A DNA stretch of 64,000 nt from Azomonas macrocytogenes (GCF_014191985.1 NZ_JACHXI010000018.1:1-64000), one strand, 5' to 3'. Counted from the first letter of the stretch, positions 21,779 through 35,792 are shown. Translations and numbers: made by a program. The notes: generated by a model not told the origin, from the letters alone.

Positions 21779-23124
21779 TAATCGAGCCCTCCGACGGCAG
21801 CAGCGAACAGACGCCCGCGCTCTTCAAAATTCTTGAACATATCGAGGCTGGCACAAGCTGGCGAAAGCAATACGGCATCTCCTGGAACAGCCAGACTACT
21901 CGCAGCCCAGACCGCCTCGTCCAGGGTTTTGACATGTTCGAGCGGAGCAGCACCCTCCAGGGCCAAGCGCAACCGATCGGCGTCACGCCCCAACAGAATC
22001 ACGGCGCGGCAACGCCTGGCTACGGAGTCGCGCAGAAAAGAAAAATCCGCACCCTTACCATCGCCACCGGCAATCAGAACCAGCTTGCCCGGAATATCGG
22101 CACCCAAACCTTCGATGGCTGCCAAGGCAGCTCCCACATTGGTCGCTTTCGAATCGTCGTAGTAATTCACGCCATGGTGCTTACCGACCCACTGGCAGCG
22201 ATGAGGCAAGCCTGCGAAGGTCCGCAGGGCTTCGAGCATGGACGCCATCGGCAGCCCGGTCGCATATCCCATGGCCAAGGCAGCCAGGGCATTGGCTTGA
22301 TTATGGGCACCCCGGATCGTCAATTCACGTACCGGCATCAGAACCTCTGACTCGAAAGCCAGGTACTTCTCGCCCTTATGTTCGAGCAGCCCGAAGCCGT
22401 TGGCATCCGGAGCATCCAGACCGAACGACCAGACGGGTATCCGGGATGGAAAAGAGTCGGGCTGGCTCGCCGGATCGCCGCGGTTGACGACCATCTGACG
22501 GGCATTCTGGAAAATCCGCTGCTTGGCCTGGCGATACGCCACAAGGTCACGATAGCGATCCATATGATCTTCGCTGACATTGAGGCAGGTTGCGACTTCG
22601 GCCCCCAGCGCCTCGGTCGTCTCCAACTGGAAGCTGGACAGTTCCAGCACATACAAATCTATTTCGGCGTCGAGAAGATCGAGTGCCGGTGTGCCCAAGT
22701 TGCCGCCGACGGCCACTTTGCGACCGGCAACCCTGGCCATTTCGCCGACCAATGTGGTGACAGTACTTTTCGCATTGGAGCCGGTAATTGCCAGGATTGG
22801 TGCTTCCGCCTGGCGCGCAAACAGGTCGATATCTCCCGACATCCGCACACCGTGCGCAGCGGCTGCCTGTAGCGCAGGAATTGCCAGCGCCAGTCCCGGA
22901 CTGACCAGCAACTCACCGGCCTGGCAAAGAAATTCCACATCCAGTTCGCCGCAACGCACCTCCACTCCAGGAAAATCCCGGCGCAAGGTCGCCAGTTCCG
23001 GAGGGGTGGCACGTGTGTCGGCCACAGCAAAAGGCAGATTCCGGCTCGCCAGATGACGAACCACGGACATGCCACTCTTGCCAAGGCCGACAACGATGCG
23101 CAATTGACTGGAAGCGATAGGCAC
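21778..23124 (-). CDS. murD: UDP-N-acetylmuramoyl-L-alanine--D-glutamate ligase
   Basis: A 448-residue Mur ligase that adds D-glutamate. Rossmann N-domain IVVGLGKSGMSVVRHL, ATP site GSNAKSTVTTLVGEM, central VSEDHMDRY, and C-terminal YYDDSKATNVGA and LLSPACASLDMFKNFEERG. The start is GTG at 23124, six bases after the mraY stop. Length fits Pseudomonas MurD. No defects seen. Confidence 0.97.
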   Translation of the reverse strand: MPIASSQLRIVVGLGKSGMSVVRHLASRNLPFAVADTRATPPELATLRRDFPGVEVRCGELDVEFLCQAGELLVSPGLALAIPALQAAAAHGVRMSGDIDLFARQAEAPILAITGSNAKSTVTTLVGEMARVAGRKVAVGGNLGTPALDLLDAEIDLYVLELSSFQLETTEALGAEVATCLNVSEDHMDRYRDLVAYRQAKQRIFQNARQMVVNRGDPASQPDSFPSRIPVWSFGLDAPDANGFGLLEHKGEKYLAFESEVLMPVRELTIRGAHNQANALAALAMGYATGLPMASMLEALRTFAGLPHRCQWVGKHHGVNYYDDSKATNVGAALAAIEGLGADIPGKLVLIAGGDGKGADFSFLRDSVARRCRAVILLGRDADRLRLALEGAAPLEHVKTLDEAVWAASSLAVPGDAVLLSPACASLDMFKNFEERGRLFAAAVGGLD

Positions 23125-23130
23125 TCTCGT

Positions 23131-24213
23131 CTACCTCAGTTTCAAGGTGGCTAGACCGATCAGCACCAGAATCACGGTAATTATCCAGAAACGGACGATC
23201 ACCCGTGGTTCAGGCCAGCCTTTCAGTTCGAAATGATGATGGATCGGAGCCATGCGAAAGACCCGCTTGCCGGTCAGTTTGAAAGAAGCGACCTGAATCA
23301 TTACCGATAGGGTTTCCATCACGAACACCCCACCCATGATGAACAACACCACTTCCTGGCGAACGATGACCGCAATGGTCCCGAGCGCAGCGCCGAGCGC
23401 AAGAGCCCCCACATCGCCCATGAAGACCTGGGCTGGATAGGTGTTGAACCAGAGAAACCCCAAGCCCGAACCAATCAAGGCGCCACAGAAAACCACCAAT
23501 TCACCAGAACCCGGTACATAGGGAATGAACAGGTATTGAGCGAATTTAACGTTACCCGACAGGTAGCAGAAAATTCCCAGGGCACCACCAACCATGACCG
23601 TCGGCATGATCGCCAATCCATCCAGACCATCGGTGAGATTCACCGCGTTGCTCGAACCGACGATGACGAAGTAGGTCAGCACCACGAAACCGATACCCAG
23701 CGGAATTTCGATATTCTTCAGGAGCGGCAGGATCAGGGTGGTCTCGCTCGGCGTTTGCGCCGATATATAAAGGAAAAGAGCGGCTCCCAGGCCAAATACC
23801 GACTGCCAGAAATATTTCCAGCGACTCGGCAGGCCACGCGAGTTCTTCTCGATCACCTTGCGATAGTCATCGACCCAGCCAATGGCACCGAACAACAGAG
23901 TGACCGCTAGAACCACCCAGACATAGCGATTGGAAAGATCGGCCCAGAGCAACGTGCTGATGGCGATGGCAGACAGGATCAAGGCACCGCCCATGGTCGG
24001 AGTGCCTTTTTTCGACAGGTGCGACTGGGGGCCATCATGCCGGACAGACTGACCGATCTGGCGAATCTGCAATGTACGAATCATCCACGGCCCCAGCCAA
24101 AGGGCCAGCACCAGCGCCGTCAGGACTCCAAGAATGCCGCGCAGGCTCAAATACTGGAAAACCGAAAAGCCCGAATACACATGTTGCAGGTACTCCGCGA
24201 GCAACAACAGCAT
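23131..24213 (-). CDS. mraY: Phospho-MurNAc-pentapeptide transferase MraY
   Basis: A 360-residue, ten-helix inner-membrane enzyme that makes lipid I from UDP-MurNAc-pentapeptide and undecaprenyl phosphate. Signature blocks are [12 protein letters not shown], the aspartates in [32 protein letters not shown], and [13 protein letters not shown] with the HHH motif. The ATG at 24213 overlaps the murF stop by one base (TGATG); the in-frame TTG just before it is not needed. Nearly identical in layout to P. aeruginosa MraY. Confidence 0.98.
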   Translation of the reverse strand: MLLLLAEYLQHVYSGFSVFQYLSLRGILGVLTALVLALWLGPWMIRTLQIRQIGQSVRHDGPQSHLSKKGTPTMGGALILSAIAISTLLWADLSNRYVWVVLAVTLLFGAIGWVDDYRKVIEKNSRGLPSRWKYFWQSVFGLGAALFLYISAQTPSETTLILPLLKNIEIPLGIGFVVLTYFVIVGSSNAVNLTDGLDGLAIMPTVMVGGALGIFCYLSGNVKFAQYLFIPYVPGSGELVVFCGALIGSGLGFLWFNTYPAQVFMGDVGALALGAALGTIAVIVRQEVVLFIMGGVFVMETLSVMIQVASFKLTGKRVFRMAPIHHHFELKGWPEPRVIVRFWIITVILVLIGLATLKLR

Positions 24214-25595
24214 CAATGTTTCTCCATGGTTGCTTCGCTCAACGCGGCGACGACCTTATCCATCGCGGCACTACGAGAACCCTTTATCAGAATAGTGGTG
24301 TTGGCCTTGCACTCCTGGCGCAAAGCCTCGATCAAGGAGGCCTGATCACCGAAATGCCTGCCTCCGTTTCCAAATGCAGCGACTGCATGACTCATCAATG
24401 GGCCGATTGCCCAAAGTGCATTGACCTTGCCAGAAGCGTAGCTACCTACCTCGCGATGTCCCTCCTCGGCCCACTGGCCCAACTCGCCCATATCGCCTAG
24501 GACGAGCAGGGTCCGCCCAGCACAAAAGCCGGCCAGAATATCGACGGCAGCGCACATTGCAACTGGATTGGCGTTATAGCTGTCATCGATTAGACGAACG
24601 TTATTGAACCCGATGCTCGCGACCGTGCGCCCCTTGACCGGCTGCATACTCTGCAAGCCGGAAACGATCGTCCCCAGGCCAACCCCCAACGCATGAGCGA
24701 CAGCTGCCGCAGCCAAGGCATTGGCGATGTTGTGACGCCCAAGCAGGTTCAGCTGCACCGCAGCAGAGCCGGCAGGGCTGCACAGGGTGAAACCGGGGCA
24801 ACCCCGCTCGTCACGAGTTATCGAGGTGGCATGGAAATCGGCTTGTTGATTTTCCAGGGCAAAACCGAGCACTCGACGCTTGCCTGCGCGCTGACGCCAG
24901 ATGGCGAAAGCTCGATCATCCAGATTGAGTACCGCCGTACCGTCCTCGGCGAGCCCATCGAGAATTTCACCCTTGGCTTCGACGATCTTTTCCGGCCCGC
25001 CGAATTCCCCTACGTGGGCTGTACCGGCATTGGTAATCAGGCTGATCTGGGGACGCACCAATGAAACCGTATAGGCAATTTCACCAACGCCGGAAGCGCC
25101 AAGCTCGATGACCGCGGAACGATGCTCCGCCCCCAGCGCCAGCAACGTGAGCGGAACGCCGAGATCATTGTTGAGGTTGCCACGAGTGGCCAGTACGCCA
25201 GCGATATCACCCTGCGCAACGCGCAGGATACTGGCGATCATCTCCTTGGCCGTGGTTTTGCCACTGGAGCCGGTAACGGCGGCCACCGAGCCATGAAAGG
25301 CAGCACGGTTCAACGCTCCCAGCTTACCCAGTGCCAGGCGGGTATCGGACACCAGCAACAGAGGCAAGGGCGGATTTTCCATCTCTCGTGAAACCAGCGC
25401 AGCAACGGCACCCTTGCTCGCAACCTCGGCCAGATAATCGTGGCCATCGAAACGAGGTCCAACCAGGGCTACGAATAACTGTCCCGGCTCAATGGCCCGA
25501 CTATCGGTGCTAACTGCCGAAAAAGCTGCATCGTCGCCGATCAGGCGAGCCGAAAGCGCATCTTGCAAACGCGAAAGAGACATGGCCTCAAGCAT
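24213..25595 (-). CDS. murF: UDP-MurNAc-tripeptide--D-Ala-D-Ala ligase
   Basis: A 460-residue Mur ligase that attaches D-Ala-D-Ala, made by the downstream ddl product. ATP site [12 protein letters not shown], substrate-binding [11 protein letters not shown], and C-terminal [11 protein letters not shown]. The start at 25595 ([14 protein letters not shown]) matches the family N-terminus and overlaps the murE end by eight bases; ATG at 25583 is the alternative. No anomalies. Confidence 0.97.
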   Translation of the reverse strand: MLEAMSLSRLQDALSARLIGDDAAFSAVSTDSRAIEPGQLFVALVGPRFDGHDYLAEVASKGAVAALVSREMENPPLPLLLVSDTRLALGKLGALNRAAFHGSVAAVTGSSGKTTAKEMIASILRVAQGDIAGVLATRGNLNNDLGVPLTLLALGAEHRSAVIELGASGVGEIAYTVSLVRPQISLITNAGTAHVGEFGGPEKIVEAKGEILDGLAEDGTAVLNLDDRAFAIWRQRAGKRRVLGFALENQQADFHATSITRDERGCPGFTLCSPAGSAAVQLNLLGRHNIANALAAAAVAHALGVGLGTIVSGLQSMQPVKGRTVASIGFNNVRLIDDSYNANPVAMCAAVDILAGFCAGRTLLVLGDMGELGQWAEEGHREVGSYASGKVNALWAIGPLMSHAVAAFGNGGRHFGDQASLIEALRQECKANTTILIKGSRSAAMDKVVAALSEATMEKH

Positions 25596-27053
25596 GGCCA
25601 ACCTCCCAGGCGCTCAAAGCCTTGCGTGCCTCATCGATATCGGAAAAAGGCGAACGCATACCTTGTATCTCCTGATAGTTTTCATGCCCCTTGCCCGCCA
25701 GTACCACCACATCAGTGGGATGACTATCGGCAATCAACCCGGCAATCGCTTTGGCACGGCCGGCTACGAACTCGACACGATCCGGTTGCTCGAAACCGGC
25801 GCGGATATCGCCCCGGATGCGCTCCGGATCTTCATTGCGCGGATTGTCATCGGTGACCAGGACCGTATCGGCCAGACGTTCGACTGTCCCGGCCATCAAC
25901 GGGCGCTTGCCACGATCACGATCGCCACCACAGCCGAATAGGCAGCGCAAACGTCCCTGAGTATGCGGACGCAGAGCCGTCAATACTTTTTCCAGGGCAT
26001 CCGGTGTATGGGCGTAATCGACGACGACCAGCGGGACATTGCCGCCGCCCAGGCGCTGCATGCGTCCTATTGGCCCTTGCAACTGCGGCAGAACCGCAAG
26101 CACTTCGTCCAATGGATAATCCATGCTCAGCAATGCACCCAAGGCCGCCAGGATGTTGCTGAGGTTAAAACGGCCTAGCAGAGAACTGCGCAGGGAAGCC
26201 TTACCCTGAGGAGTGATCAGCTGCGCCTGGATGCCATCGTCGTTCAACAATGGATTCGGGCAGAAAAGCGTAGCGGAGGCATCCTCCAGACTGTAGGTAA
26301 TCAATCGCGAAGCATGCTTGCGCCTGGCCAACTCACGGCCGAAAGCATCGTCCAGATTGACGACTCGGCACCCCAGGTCGAGCGCTTCGAACAGGCGGGC
26401 CTTGGCTTCGCCATAAGCCTGCATGGTGCCGTGATAATCCAGATGATCGCGCGACAGATTGGTGAAAACCGCCACATCGAAATCCAGTGCAGCTACCCGT
26501 CCCTGCTCCAACCCATGGGAAGACACCTCCATCGCTACGGCACGCGCACCGGCCTGCTTCATACGGGCCAGGCTTTCCTGGACGCCGATGGCATCCGGCG
26601 TGGTATAGATACCCTGCTCCAGCTCGCCATGGAAACCAGTGCCCAAGGTACCGATGATGCCGCAACGCTCCCCCAGAAGATCGAGCCCCTGAGCGATCAG
26701 GTGGCTGACACTGGTTTTGCCATTGGTACCGGTAACGCCGATCAGGCGCAGACTTCGGCAGGGTTCGCCATAGAAACGTCCAGCCAGTGCCGATAATTGG
26801 CGAGCAAGCCCTTTGACTGGCACCAGCAGAGCACCCGGAATATCCAGCTGCTGCGCACTGCCATCCGCCTCATAAGCGACAGCAACGGCACCACGGGCAA
26901 TGGCATCGGCAATATGCTGGCGGCCATCGTGGACTGCTCCCGGAACGGCGAGAAACAGATCGCCCGGCCGAACCTTTCGGCTATCCAGCGTTAGAGCCCG
27001 AATCAGTATCGAGCCTTCCGTCTGCGGCAACAGATGATTCAAGAGCATCGCCA

Positions 27054-27054
<1 letters not shown>
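25588..27054 (-). CDS. murE: UDP-MurNAc-tripeptide synthetase (meso-DAP adding)
   Basis: A 488-residue Mur ligase. The ATP site is GVTGTNGKTSVSH, the central domain has TNLSRDHLDYHG, and the C-terminal motif DDNPRNEDP carries the DNPR signature for meso-diaminopimelate rather than lysine, as expected in a Gram-negative. Start ATG at 27054 overlaps the ftsI stop by one base (TGATG). Confidence 0.98.
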
Positions 27055-29064
<2,010 letters not shown>

Positions 29065-29068
<4 letters not shown>

Positions 29069-30012
29069 CGGAGTTTCTCCGCAACGCGCATGATGGCACT
29101 TCGCGACCTGAAGTTGCTCGCCACCTCTGCCGGTGAAGCGTACTGAGGCTTGCCGATCACTCGCAGACGTGGCTCGAAAATACTCGACCTCACCGGCAGG
29201 TCGCGCGGCAGATGATCGGCTTCGCCTTTGGCGAGTCGACGCATGAAATGCTTGACGATGCGATCTTCCAAGGAATGAAAGCTGATCGTCACCAAGCGCC
29301 CGCCGACGCCAAGTGCATCGAACGCCGCTTCGAGGCCATTCTCCAGATCGACCAGCTCGTTATTGATATGAATGCGTAATCCCTGGAAGGCACGGGTTGC
29401 CGGGTGCCTGCCCTTTTCCCAAGCGGGATTGGCCACGCTCAACACCTCGGCCAGATCGCAGGTCCGCTCGAAAGGCCGCTCGGCCCTGCGTGCGACCACA
29501 GCCCGCGCCATTCGCTTGGCGAAACGCTCTTCACCGTATTCCTTGAAGACTCGGGCGATATCCTGCTCGGGCGCCAGAGCCAACCACTGGGCAGCGCTCA
29601 CGCCCTGCTCCGGATTCATGCGCATATCCAGCGGACCATCGTTAAGGAAGCTGAATCCCCGCCCGGCTTCGTCCAATTGTGGCGACGAAACGCCAAGATC
29701 CAGGAGCACGCCGCAAACCTGGCCAGCCCAACCATTTTCTTCAAGCTCGCTGCCCAGTTCGGAAAAGCTTCGCTGCACGATCGAAAACCGGCTGTCGTCG
29801 CACGCCAGGGATTTTCCGACCTGAATGGCTTGCGGATCCTTATCGAACCCGAGCAGACGCCCTTCCGAGCCCAGTCGACTCAGCAGTAAACGGCTATGTC
29901 CTCCACGACCGAATGTACCGTCGACATAACGGCCATTCGGTTGAACGGCGAGTGCGCTAATCGCCTCGTCGAGCAACACAGTGACATGTTGCAGATTGCT
30001 GTTCTGATTCAC
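29065..30012 (-). CDS. rsmH: 16S rRNA m4C1402 methyltransferase RsmH
   Basis: A 315-residue SAM-dependent methyltransferase (formerly MraW) that modifies 16S rRNA C1402, the site also methylated by RsmI, encoded 2 kb away. It has the SAM site [16 protein letters not shown], the motif [18 protein letters not shown], and the end [18 protein letters not shown]. The start is GTG at 30012, overlapping the mraZ stop by four bases (GTGA), typical of translational coupling in this cluster. Confidence 0.97.
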
Positions 30013-30464
30013 AGGATTAGATCACGCATCTCATCCGGCAGGCCGCCAGGTTGTTTGATGGCCGCAAGATCCGCAGCGGAAATCGCGTTCCAGTCGTTTT
30101 CATTCCACAGTTGGAACTTATTCAGCTGCCCTACAAGAACGACGCGCTTGTCCAGGCTTGCGTAATCACGCAAACGCGGCGGTATCAACACACGACCATT
30201 GGCATCCAACTCCAGGTCTACGGCATTACCAATCAGCAATCTTTGCAGTCGCCGCGCTTCCTCGCGCAATGAAGGCAATTCGCGCAGCTTGGCTTCAATC
30301 AGCTCCCATTCAGGCAAGGGGTATATACAAAGGCAACGATCAATCGCGTCGATCGTAACGATCAACTGACCGGCACAACGCGAAACCAACTCATCGCGAT
30401 ACCGGCTGGGCATCGCAAGCCGCCCTTTGGTATCGAGATTGATCGAATTGGCGCCACGAAACAC
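30009..30464 (-). CDS. mraZ: Transcriptional regulator MraZ
   Basis: A 151-residue AbrB-like protein with two SpoVT/AbrB repeats (about residues 7-55 and 80-125), each with the DxxGR core ([17 protein letters not shown] and [17 protein letters not shown]). It forms rings that bind tandem GTGG repeats upstream of its own gene and dampens the dcw operon. The start is GTG at 30464 with a good AAGGGGA ribosome-binding site. It is first in the operon; matching boxes are visible in its promoter. Confidence 0.97.
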   Translation of the reverse strand: MFRGANSINLDTKGRLAMPSRYRDELVSRCAGQLIVTIDAIDRCLCIYPLPEWELIEAKLRELPSLREEARRLQRLLIGNAVDLELDANGRVLIPPRLRDYASLDKRVVLVGQLNKFQLWNENDWNAISAADLAAIKQPGGLPDEMRDLIL

Positions 30465-30501
30465 GTTCGCGATTCCCCTTGGCTATCCATGCCGATGAAA
30501 T

Positions 30502-30531
30502 CCACTTATTCCCACTTTCTACCACTTCCAC
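30502..30531 (-). promoter_or_regulatory. MraZ boxes upstream of mraZ
   Basis: On the minus strand GTGG occurs at three exact 10-base steps (complements of CCAC at 30502, 30512 and 30522) and again at 30528, just downstream of the -10 element. Tandem GTGG-type repeats with about 10-base period are the known MraZ operator form. Their position over the start of transcription fits repression. Confidence 0.7.
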
Positions 30532-30533
30532 AC

Positions 30534-30562
30534 ACTATAGAAATGCCTTCCCCCACCGTCAA
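30534..30562 (-). promoter_or_regulatory. Sigma70 promoter of the dcw operon
   Basis: On the minus strand TTGACG (complement of 30557-30562) and TATAGT (complement of 30534-30539) are separated by exactly 17 bases, a near-consensus promoter. Transcription would begin about 63 bases before the mraZ GTG start and could run through the whole division cluster down to ftsZ. Confidence 0.75.
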
Positions 30563-30739
30563 GGCAACGAATCGAGACGGGTTCTCAAAAGAGAGAGGTT
30601 TAATGACGCAGGGCGGAACAGACCGCAAATGCCCTTGAATCCTGCGTTTGCGAGAAAAGGAACACCCTGCCCACCAAGGGCAGACATGGCAGCATTTAAA
30701 GAAGGATTCGAACTAAAAACAGATATGAGGAAAAAGAAG

Positions 30740-31094
30740 AGAGTCGGTCTGTAAGCCGGGTTCTGTCGAGGACAGCCATTCCTCTACGACGGCCATCGCT
30801 GACCGCCTCTAGCAACCTACCCGGATCCAGCGCGGGCCACGCCGATGGATCCCTATTTGGTCTTGCTCCAAGTGGGGTTTACCTAGCCACGAACTGTTGC
30901 CAGCCGTGCGGTGCGCTCTTACCGCACCTTTTCACCCTTACCGGCGCCGAAGCGCTTAGGCGGTTATTTTCTGTGGCACTTTCCGTAGGCTCACGCCTCC
31001 CAGGCGTTACCTGGCACTTTGCCCTATGGAGCCCGGACTTTCCTCCCTCCCTTTGCGCAATGCGAAAAAGGACAGCGACTGCCCAACCGACTCT
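30740..31094 (-). ncRNA. rnpB: RNase P RNA (M1 RNA)
   Basis: A 355-base region reading on the minus strand as a bacterial A-type RNase P RNA. The 5' end AGAGTCGG pairs with the 3' end CCGACTCT (P1). Universal pieces are present, such as GAGGAAAGTCCGGGCTCC near the 5' end, the AAGTGCCA-type and GGTAAAC-like core segments, and GGCTTAC before the 3' end. It sits between mraZ and rsmI as in P. aeruginosa (PA4421.1). It cleaves the 5' leader from pre-tRNAs. Confidence 0.95.
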
Positions 31095-31103
31095 CCGGGC
31101 GCA

Positions 31104-31132
31104 AGGATAGGGCGGTAAACTGCAAACTGCAA
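31104..31132 (-). promoter_or_regulatory. rnpB promoter
   Basis: On the minus strand TTGCAG (complement of 31127-31132) lies 17 bases before TATCCT (complement of 31104-31109), and the predicted start falls within a few bases of the rnpB 5' end at 31094. A second TTGCAG sits seven bases closer, part of a short GCAGTTT tandem repeat. Confidence 0.55.
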
Positions 31133-31168
31133 ACTGTAGTGCTTGTAGTGGAACAGCCTCCCGCCTAC

Positions 31169-32116
31169 TCAAGCGCCCTCTTCGCTTTTGCCTGCAGCCT
31201 GTGGCCTGTCGCTTGCCGCTGCTTTTTTCTCCAAAGCCACGTGATACAGCAGGTTCTTCCTGACCCCGGTGATTTCCGCTGCCAATGCCACGGCACGCTT
31301 GACGGGCAACTCAGACAGCAATAAATCCAGCACCTTGAGCGTGCGGGCATCGAGCGCATCTTCATCTTCTGGCGCCTGCCACCCAGATACCAATAGGACG
31401 CATTCGCCACGCTGCTGGTTGCGATCAGCCGCGACCCAGGCCCGCAATTCGCCGAGCGGTGCCCCTTTCAAGGTCTCAAAGGTTTTCGTCAATTCCCGCG
31501 CCAGAAGTGCGGGACGTTCATGTCCCCACAGCTTTTCAAGGTCGCTCAGACAATCGAGCAGGCGATGCGGCGCTTCGTAGAAAATCAGCGTTCGCACTTC
31601 CTCCTTGAGCTGCTCCAGACGTGTCTGGCGAGCGACAGCCTTGGCTGGCAGGAAGCCTTCGAAAACAAACCGGTCGCAAGGCAGTCCGGCCGCCGACAGG
31701 GCAGCAACCAAGGCACAAGCTCCAGGCACCGGGACTACCGTTATACCTGCCGTCCGAACATGCCGGACCAGATTGAAGCCCGGATCGGAAATCAACGGAG
31801 TTCCTGCATCGGAAATCAATGCCACATCATCGCCAGCCTGCAAGCGCGCCAGGAATCGGGCACTTTCGTCTCGTTCGTTATGGTCATGGCAGGCCGTCAG
31901 TGGCGTAGTTATGCCGAAATGCTGCAGCAACCTGATCGAATGGCGGGTGTCTTCGGCGGCGATCAGTGCTACATCCCGCAGAATGCGTAGAGCCCGCGCA
32001 CTGATATCTTCGAGGTTGCCTATCGGCGTAGCCACCACATATAGCGTGCCAGCCTCTGTGTCCGTGCAATCCGAAGAAGTCACAGTGCTTATACCTCGGT
32101 TATAAAAAGGCGGCAT
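31169..32116 (-). CDS. rsmI: 16S rRNA 2'-O-ribose C1402 methyltransferase RsmI
   Basis: A 315-residue tetrapyrrole-methylase-fold enzyme (YraL family) that adds the 2'-O-methyl at C1402, partner to RsmH. It has LYVVATPIGNLEDISARAL, AAEDTRHS, ISDAGTPLISDPG, VPGACALVAALSAAGLPCDRFVFEGFLP and FYEAPHRL. ATG at 32116 was chosen over an in-frame GTG five codons upstream. It is divergent from lpoA, with 85 bases for both promoters. The C-terminal 12 residues are low complexity. Confidence 0.97.
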   Translation of the reverse strand: MPPFYNRGISTVTSSDCTDTEAGTLYVVATPIGNLEDISARALRILRDVALIAAEDTRHSIRLLQHFGITTPLTACHDHNERDESARFLARLQAGDDVALISDAGTPLISDPGFNLVRHVRTAGITVVPVPGACALVAALSAAGLPCDRFVFEGFLPAKAVARQTRLEQLKEEVRTLIFYEAPHRLLDCLSDLEKLWGHERPALLARELTKTFETLKGAPLGELRAWVAADRNQQRGECVLLVSGWQAPEDEDALDARTLKVLDLLLSELPVKRAVALAAEITGVRKNLLYHVALEKKAAASDRPQAAGKSEEGA

Positions 32117-32201
32117 TGTATCTCGTTTCACGTTAGCAACGTCGCAGCCCGTTCATCGCTTGGTTACAATCCGCGTTCACGCGATTATCAGGAACAGTCC
32201 A

Positions 32202-34028
32202 ATGACGGCCGCCCGCCTGCGCCAGCTTTTCCCCATTTGTCTTGCCATATTTCTCTCAGCTTGCAGCAGCACTCCCTCATCCCCTCTCGGAGAACTGCCC
32301 CGCACTCCCCAAGCCACGACACAACAGCTCTTGCAGCAAGCGGACGCCAGCGACCCCGAAGAAGCTCGACTATTACGCCTTTCCGCTGCGGATCAGAGCT
32401 TCCGCCAAGGCGATCAGGCACAAGCCAGGCGAATCATGGAACAGGTACCGCTGGACGCCCTGAAGCCTGCCCAGCAGATCTTTGCCAGCACCCTCCTTGC
32501 AGAACTGGCAATGGCCGATAACCGACCCGATCAGGCACTGGCGGCTATTCAGCACCCCAGCTTCCAGTGGCTCGCCGAAATGCCTCCCGCGCAGCAAATT
32601 CGCAGCCACCTGATCCGAGCCCGGACATTCGAAGCCAACAAGCAAGCCATGACAGCGATCCGGGAGCGAGTTTTCCTCGCACCGCTTCTGAACGCGCAAC
32701 CGACCCAGGCCAAAGAAAACCACGAAGCTATCTGGTCGCAAGTATCGATCCTGCCAATCGAGAACCTGCAACCGACCGGCGAAACGGATCTCGATGGCTG
32801 GCTCAGCCTGGCTGCCGGTATCAGGCAAGCAGGGACCCTGAGCCTGCAACAAACAGCCATCGGCAACTGGCAAAAGCAGAATCCAAAGCATCCGGCGGCC
32901 AGGCAATTACCCGAGCCACTGGTGAAACTGCTGGCATTGACCGAGCGGCCAGTCGATCGCGTTGCCTTGCTGCTTCCCACACAAGGGCAATTGGCCAATG
33001 TTGCCCAGGCCATTCGCAATGGCTTCCTGACTGCCCATCTGCAGGCACAGCAGACTGGCCAGGCGCTCCCTTATATAAAACTGTATGACAGCAGCCGTAT
33101 TACATCGCTGGATGCGTTCTATCAACAAGCCCAGGCTGACGGCATGCAACTGGTCATCGGGCCACTCGAGAAAGATCTGGTCCGCCAGTTGGGCAATCGC
33201 CAACAACTACCCATCACTACCCTGGCGTTGAACTACGGCGATATTGGACAGCGACTACCTCCCCAATTGTTTCAGTTCGGCCTGGCCGCCGAAGACGAAG
33301 CCCGCGAAGTCGCTCGCCAGGCCTGGGTCGATGGCCACCGCAATGCGATTGCCCTGGTTCCGGCGGGAGATTGGGGTAATCGGGTCCTGGCCGCCTTCCG
33401 CCAGAGTTGGCAGGATGCCGGCGGTACAGTCGTAGCCGCCGAACCACTGGCCCAACCAGTTGCACTGGCCCAGCAGATAGCCAACCTGCTCAAACTGCAT
33501 GCAAGTGCGGCTCGCGACCAACAAGCAGAGGGTACGACAGGCCAAGCCATAGCTTCGCAACCCGCACGCAGGCAGGGTGCCGACTTTCTCTTTCTGACCG
33601 CAACACCGCAACAAGCCCAACAGGTCAACCCAACCCTGGCCTATCAGAACGCCGGCGACATACCGGTCTATGCCACCTCGCATGTATACGCTGCCAACAA
33701 TAATCCCAGTCAATTCCAGGATCTCGAAGGTATCCGCTTTACCGAAACTCCCTGGCTGTTGAACACCCAACAACCTTTGCGGCAACAGGCGGAAAGGCAG
33801 TGGCCACAGGCCGGCGGCAGTCTCGGACGCCTGTACGCCATGGGCGCCGACGCCTATCTGCTCGCACCGCTCCTGAATCAACTTGCAGTATTGCCTTCTA
33901 CCCAGCTCGACGGACTTTCCGGCAGGCTTAGTCTAGGCCCGCAACAACGGATCGTCCGCACCTTGTCTTGGGCAGAGTTCCGTAATGGCACAGTCGTGCC
34001 GCTGGCGACAACCGGCAATAGTCAATGA
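32202..34028 (+). CDS. lpoA: Outer-membrane lipoprotein LpoA, PBP1A activator
   Basis: A 608-residue lipoprotein. The signal ends in the lipobox LSAC with Cys21. The N-terminal half (about 30-250) is helical TPR-like, and the C-terminal half (about 265-600) has the periplasmic-binding-protein-like fold of LpoA (VALLLPTQGQLANVAQAIRNGF, VIGPLEKDLVRQL). LpoA reaches from the outer membrane to stimulate PBP1A. The ATG at 32202 has an AGGAA site; 14 residues upstream are excluded. It heads the operon lpoA-yraN-gmhA/diaA-dolP, the same order as E. coli yraMNOP. Confidence 0.93.
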   Translation: MTAARLRQLFPICLAIFLSACSSTPSSPLGELPRTPQATTQQLLQQADASDPEEARLLRLSAADQSFRQGDQAQARRIMEQVPLDALKPAQQIFASTLLAELAMADNRPDQALAAIQHPSFQWLAEMPPAQQIRSHLIRARTFEANKQAMTAIRERVFLAPLLNAQPTQAKENHEAIWSQVSILPIENLQPTGETDLDGWLSLAAGIRQAGTLSLQQTAIGNWQKQNPKHPAARQLPEPLVKLLALTERPVDRVALLLPTQGQLANVAQAIRNGFLTAHLQAQQTGQALPYIKLYDSSRITSLDAFYQQAQADGMQLVIGPLEKDLVRQLGNRQQLPITTLALNYGDIGQRLPPQLFQFGLAAEDEAREVARQAWVDGHRNAIALVPAGDWGNRVLAAFRQSWQDAGGTVVAAEPLAQPVALAQQIANLLKLHASAARDQQAEGTTGQAIASQPARRQGADFLFLTATPQQAQQVNPTLAYQNAGDIPVYATSHVYAANNNPSQFQDLEGIRFTETPWLLNTQQPLRQQAERQWPQAGGSLGRLYAMGADAYLLAPLLNQLAVLPSTQLDGLSGRLSLGPQQRIVRTLSWAEFRNGTVVPLATTGNSQ

Positions 34029-34390
34029 CCGACGACACCCGGAGCCGCGGACGCGCAGCTGAAGCGTTCGCACTCGCCCATCTCAGTCGGCACGGTTTGC
34101 GGCTACTGGCACAAAACTGGTCCTGTCGCCTGGGCGAACTCGATCTGGTCATGCTCGACGGCGATACAGTAGTATTTGTCGAGGTTCGCTACAGAAGCCA
34201 CCAGGCCTGGGGTGGCGCACTGGAAAGCGTGAATGCGCGCAAACAGCAAAAACTGATCCGCGCAGCTCAGTTGTTTCTACAGAAAGAACGCCGCTGGGCC
34301 GAACATCCTTGCCGATTCGATGTCGTTGCTCTCGACTCCAGCAGCCCTCGCCCGGAGCCGAGCTGGATTCGCAACGCCTTCGACGGCTGA
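34025..34390 (+). CDS. yraN: YraN family (UPF0102) putative endonuclease
   Basis: A 121-residue protein with the restriction-endonuclease-like core of UPF0102: GRAAEAFALAHLSRHG, then GELDLVMLDGDTVVFVEVRYR, supplying the D-ExK-like catalytic set (here E-V-R, as in many YraN proteins), and INARK-like VNARKQQKL. Its cellular role is not established. The ATG overlaps the lpoA stop by four bases (ATGA). Confidence 0.93.
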   Translation: MTDDTRSRGRAAEAFALAHLSRHGLRLLAQNWSCRLGELDLVMLDGDTVVFVEVRYRSHQAWGGALESVNARKQQKLIRAAQLFLQKERRWAEHPCRFDVVALDSSSPRPEPSWIRNAFDG

Positions 34391-34442
34391 GGATCGATTG
34401 CGCAAAGTGGATCATCGTCCGGCAAGCCCCGGCCGATCATGA

Positions 34443-35629
<1,187 letters not shown>

Positions 35630-35792
35630 GCGATCACCAAGCCTTCACTGGAAAGGCGTAGGAGGCTGAGGGCAAGACAAGCAGCAGCCCGTTCAGCCTC
35701 CAGTGCACTTGGCATAATCAACAGCACCGCTGACGATTCAGGACACTGCAAAAAAGCGCACCAAGCAAGATGCACTTCGTCAAGGCTGCCCC

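Noticed and set aside
35659-35701. Inverted repeat GGAGGCTGA/TCAGCCTCC between dolP and sspB
   Set aside because: The 9-bp stem has a 25-base loop and no T-run. It may be a weak bidirectional end signal, but there is too little to call.
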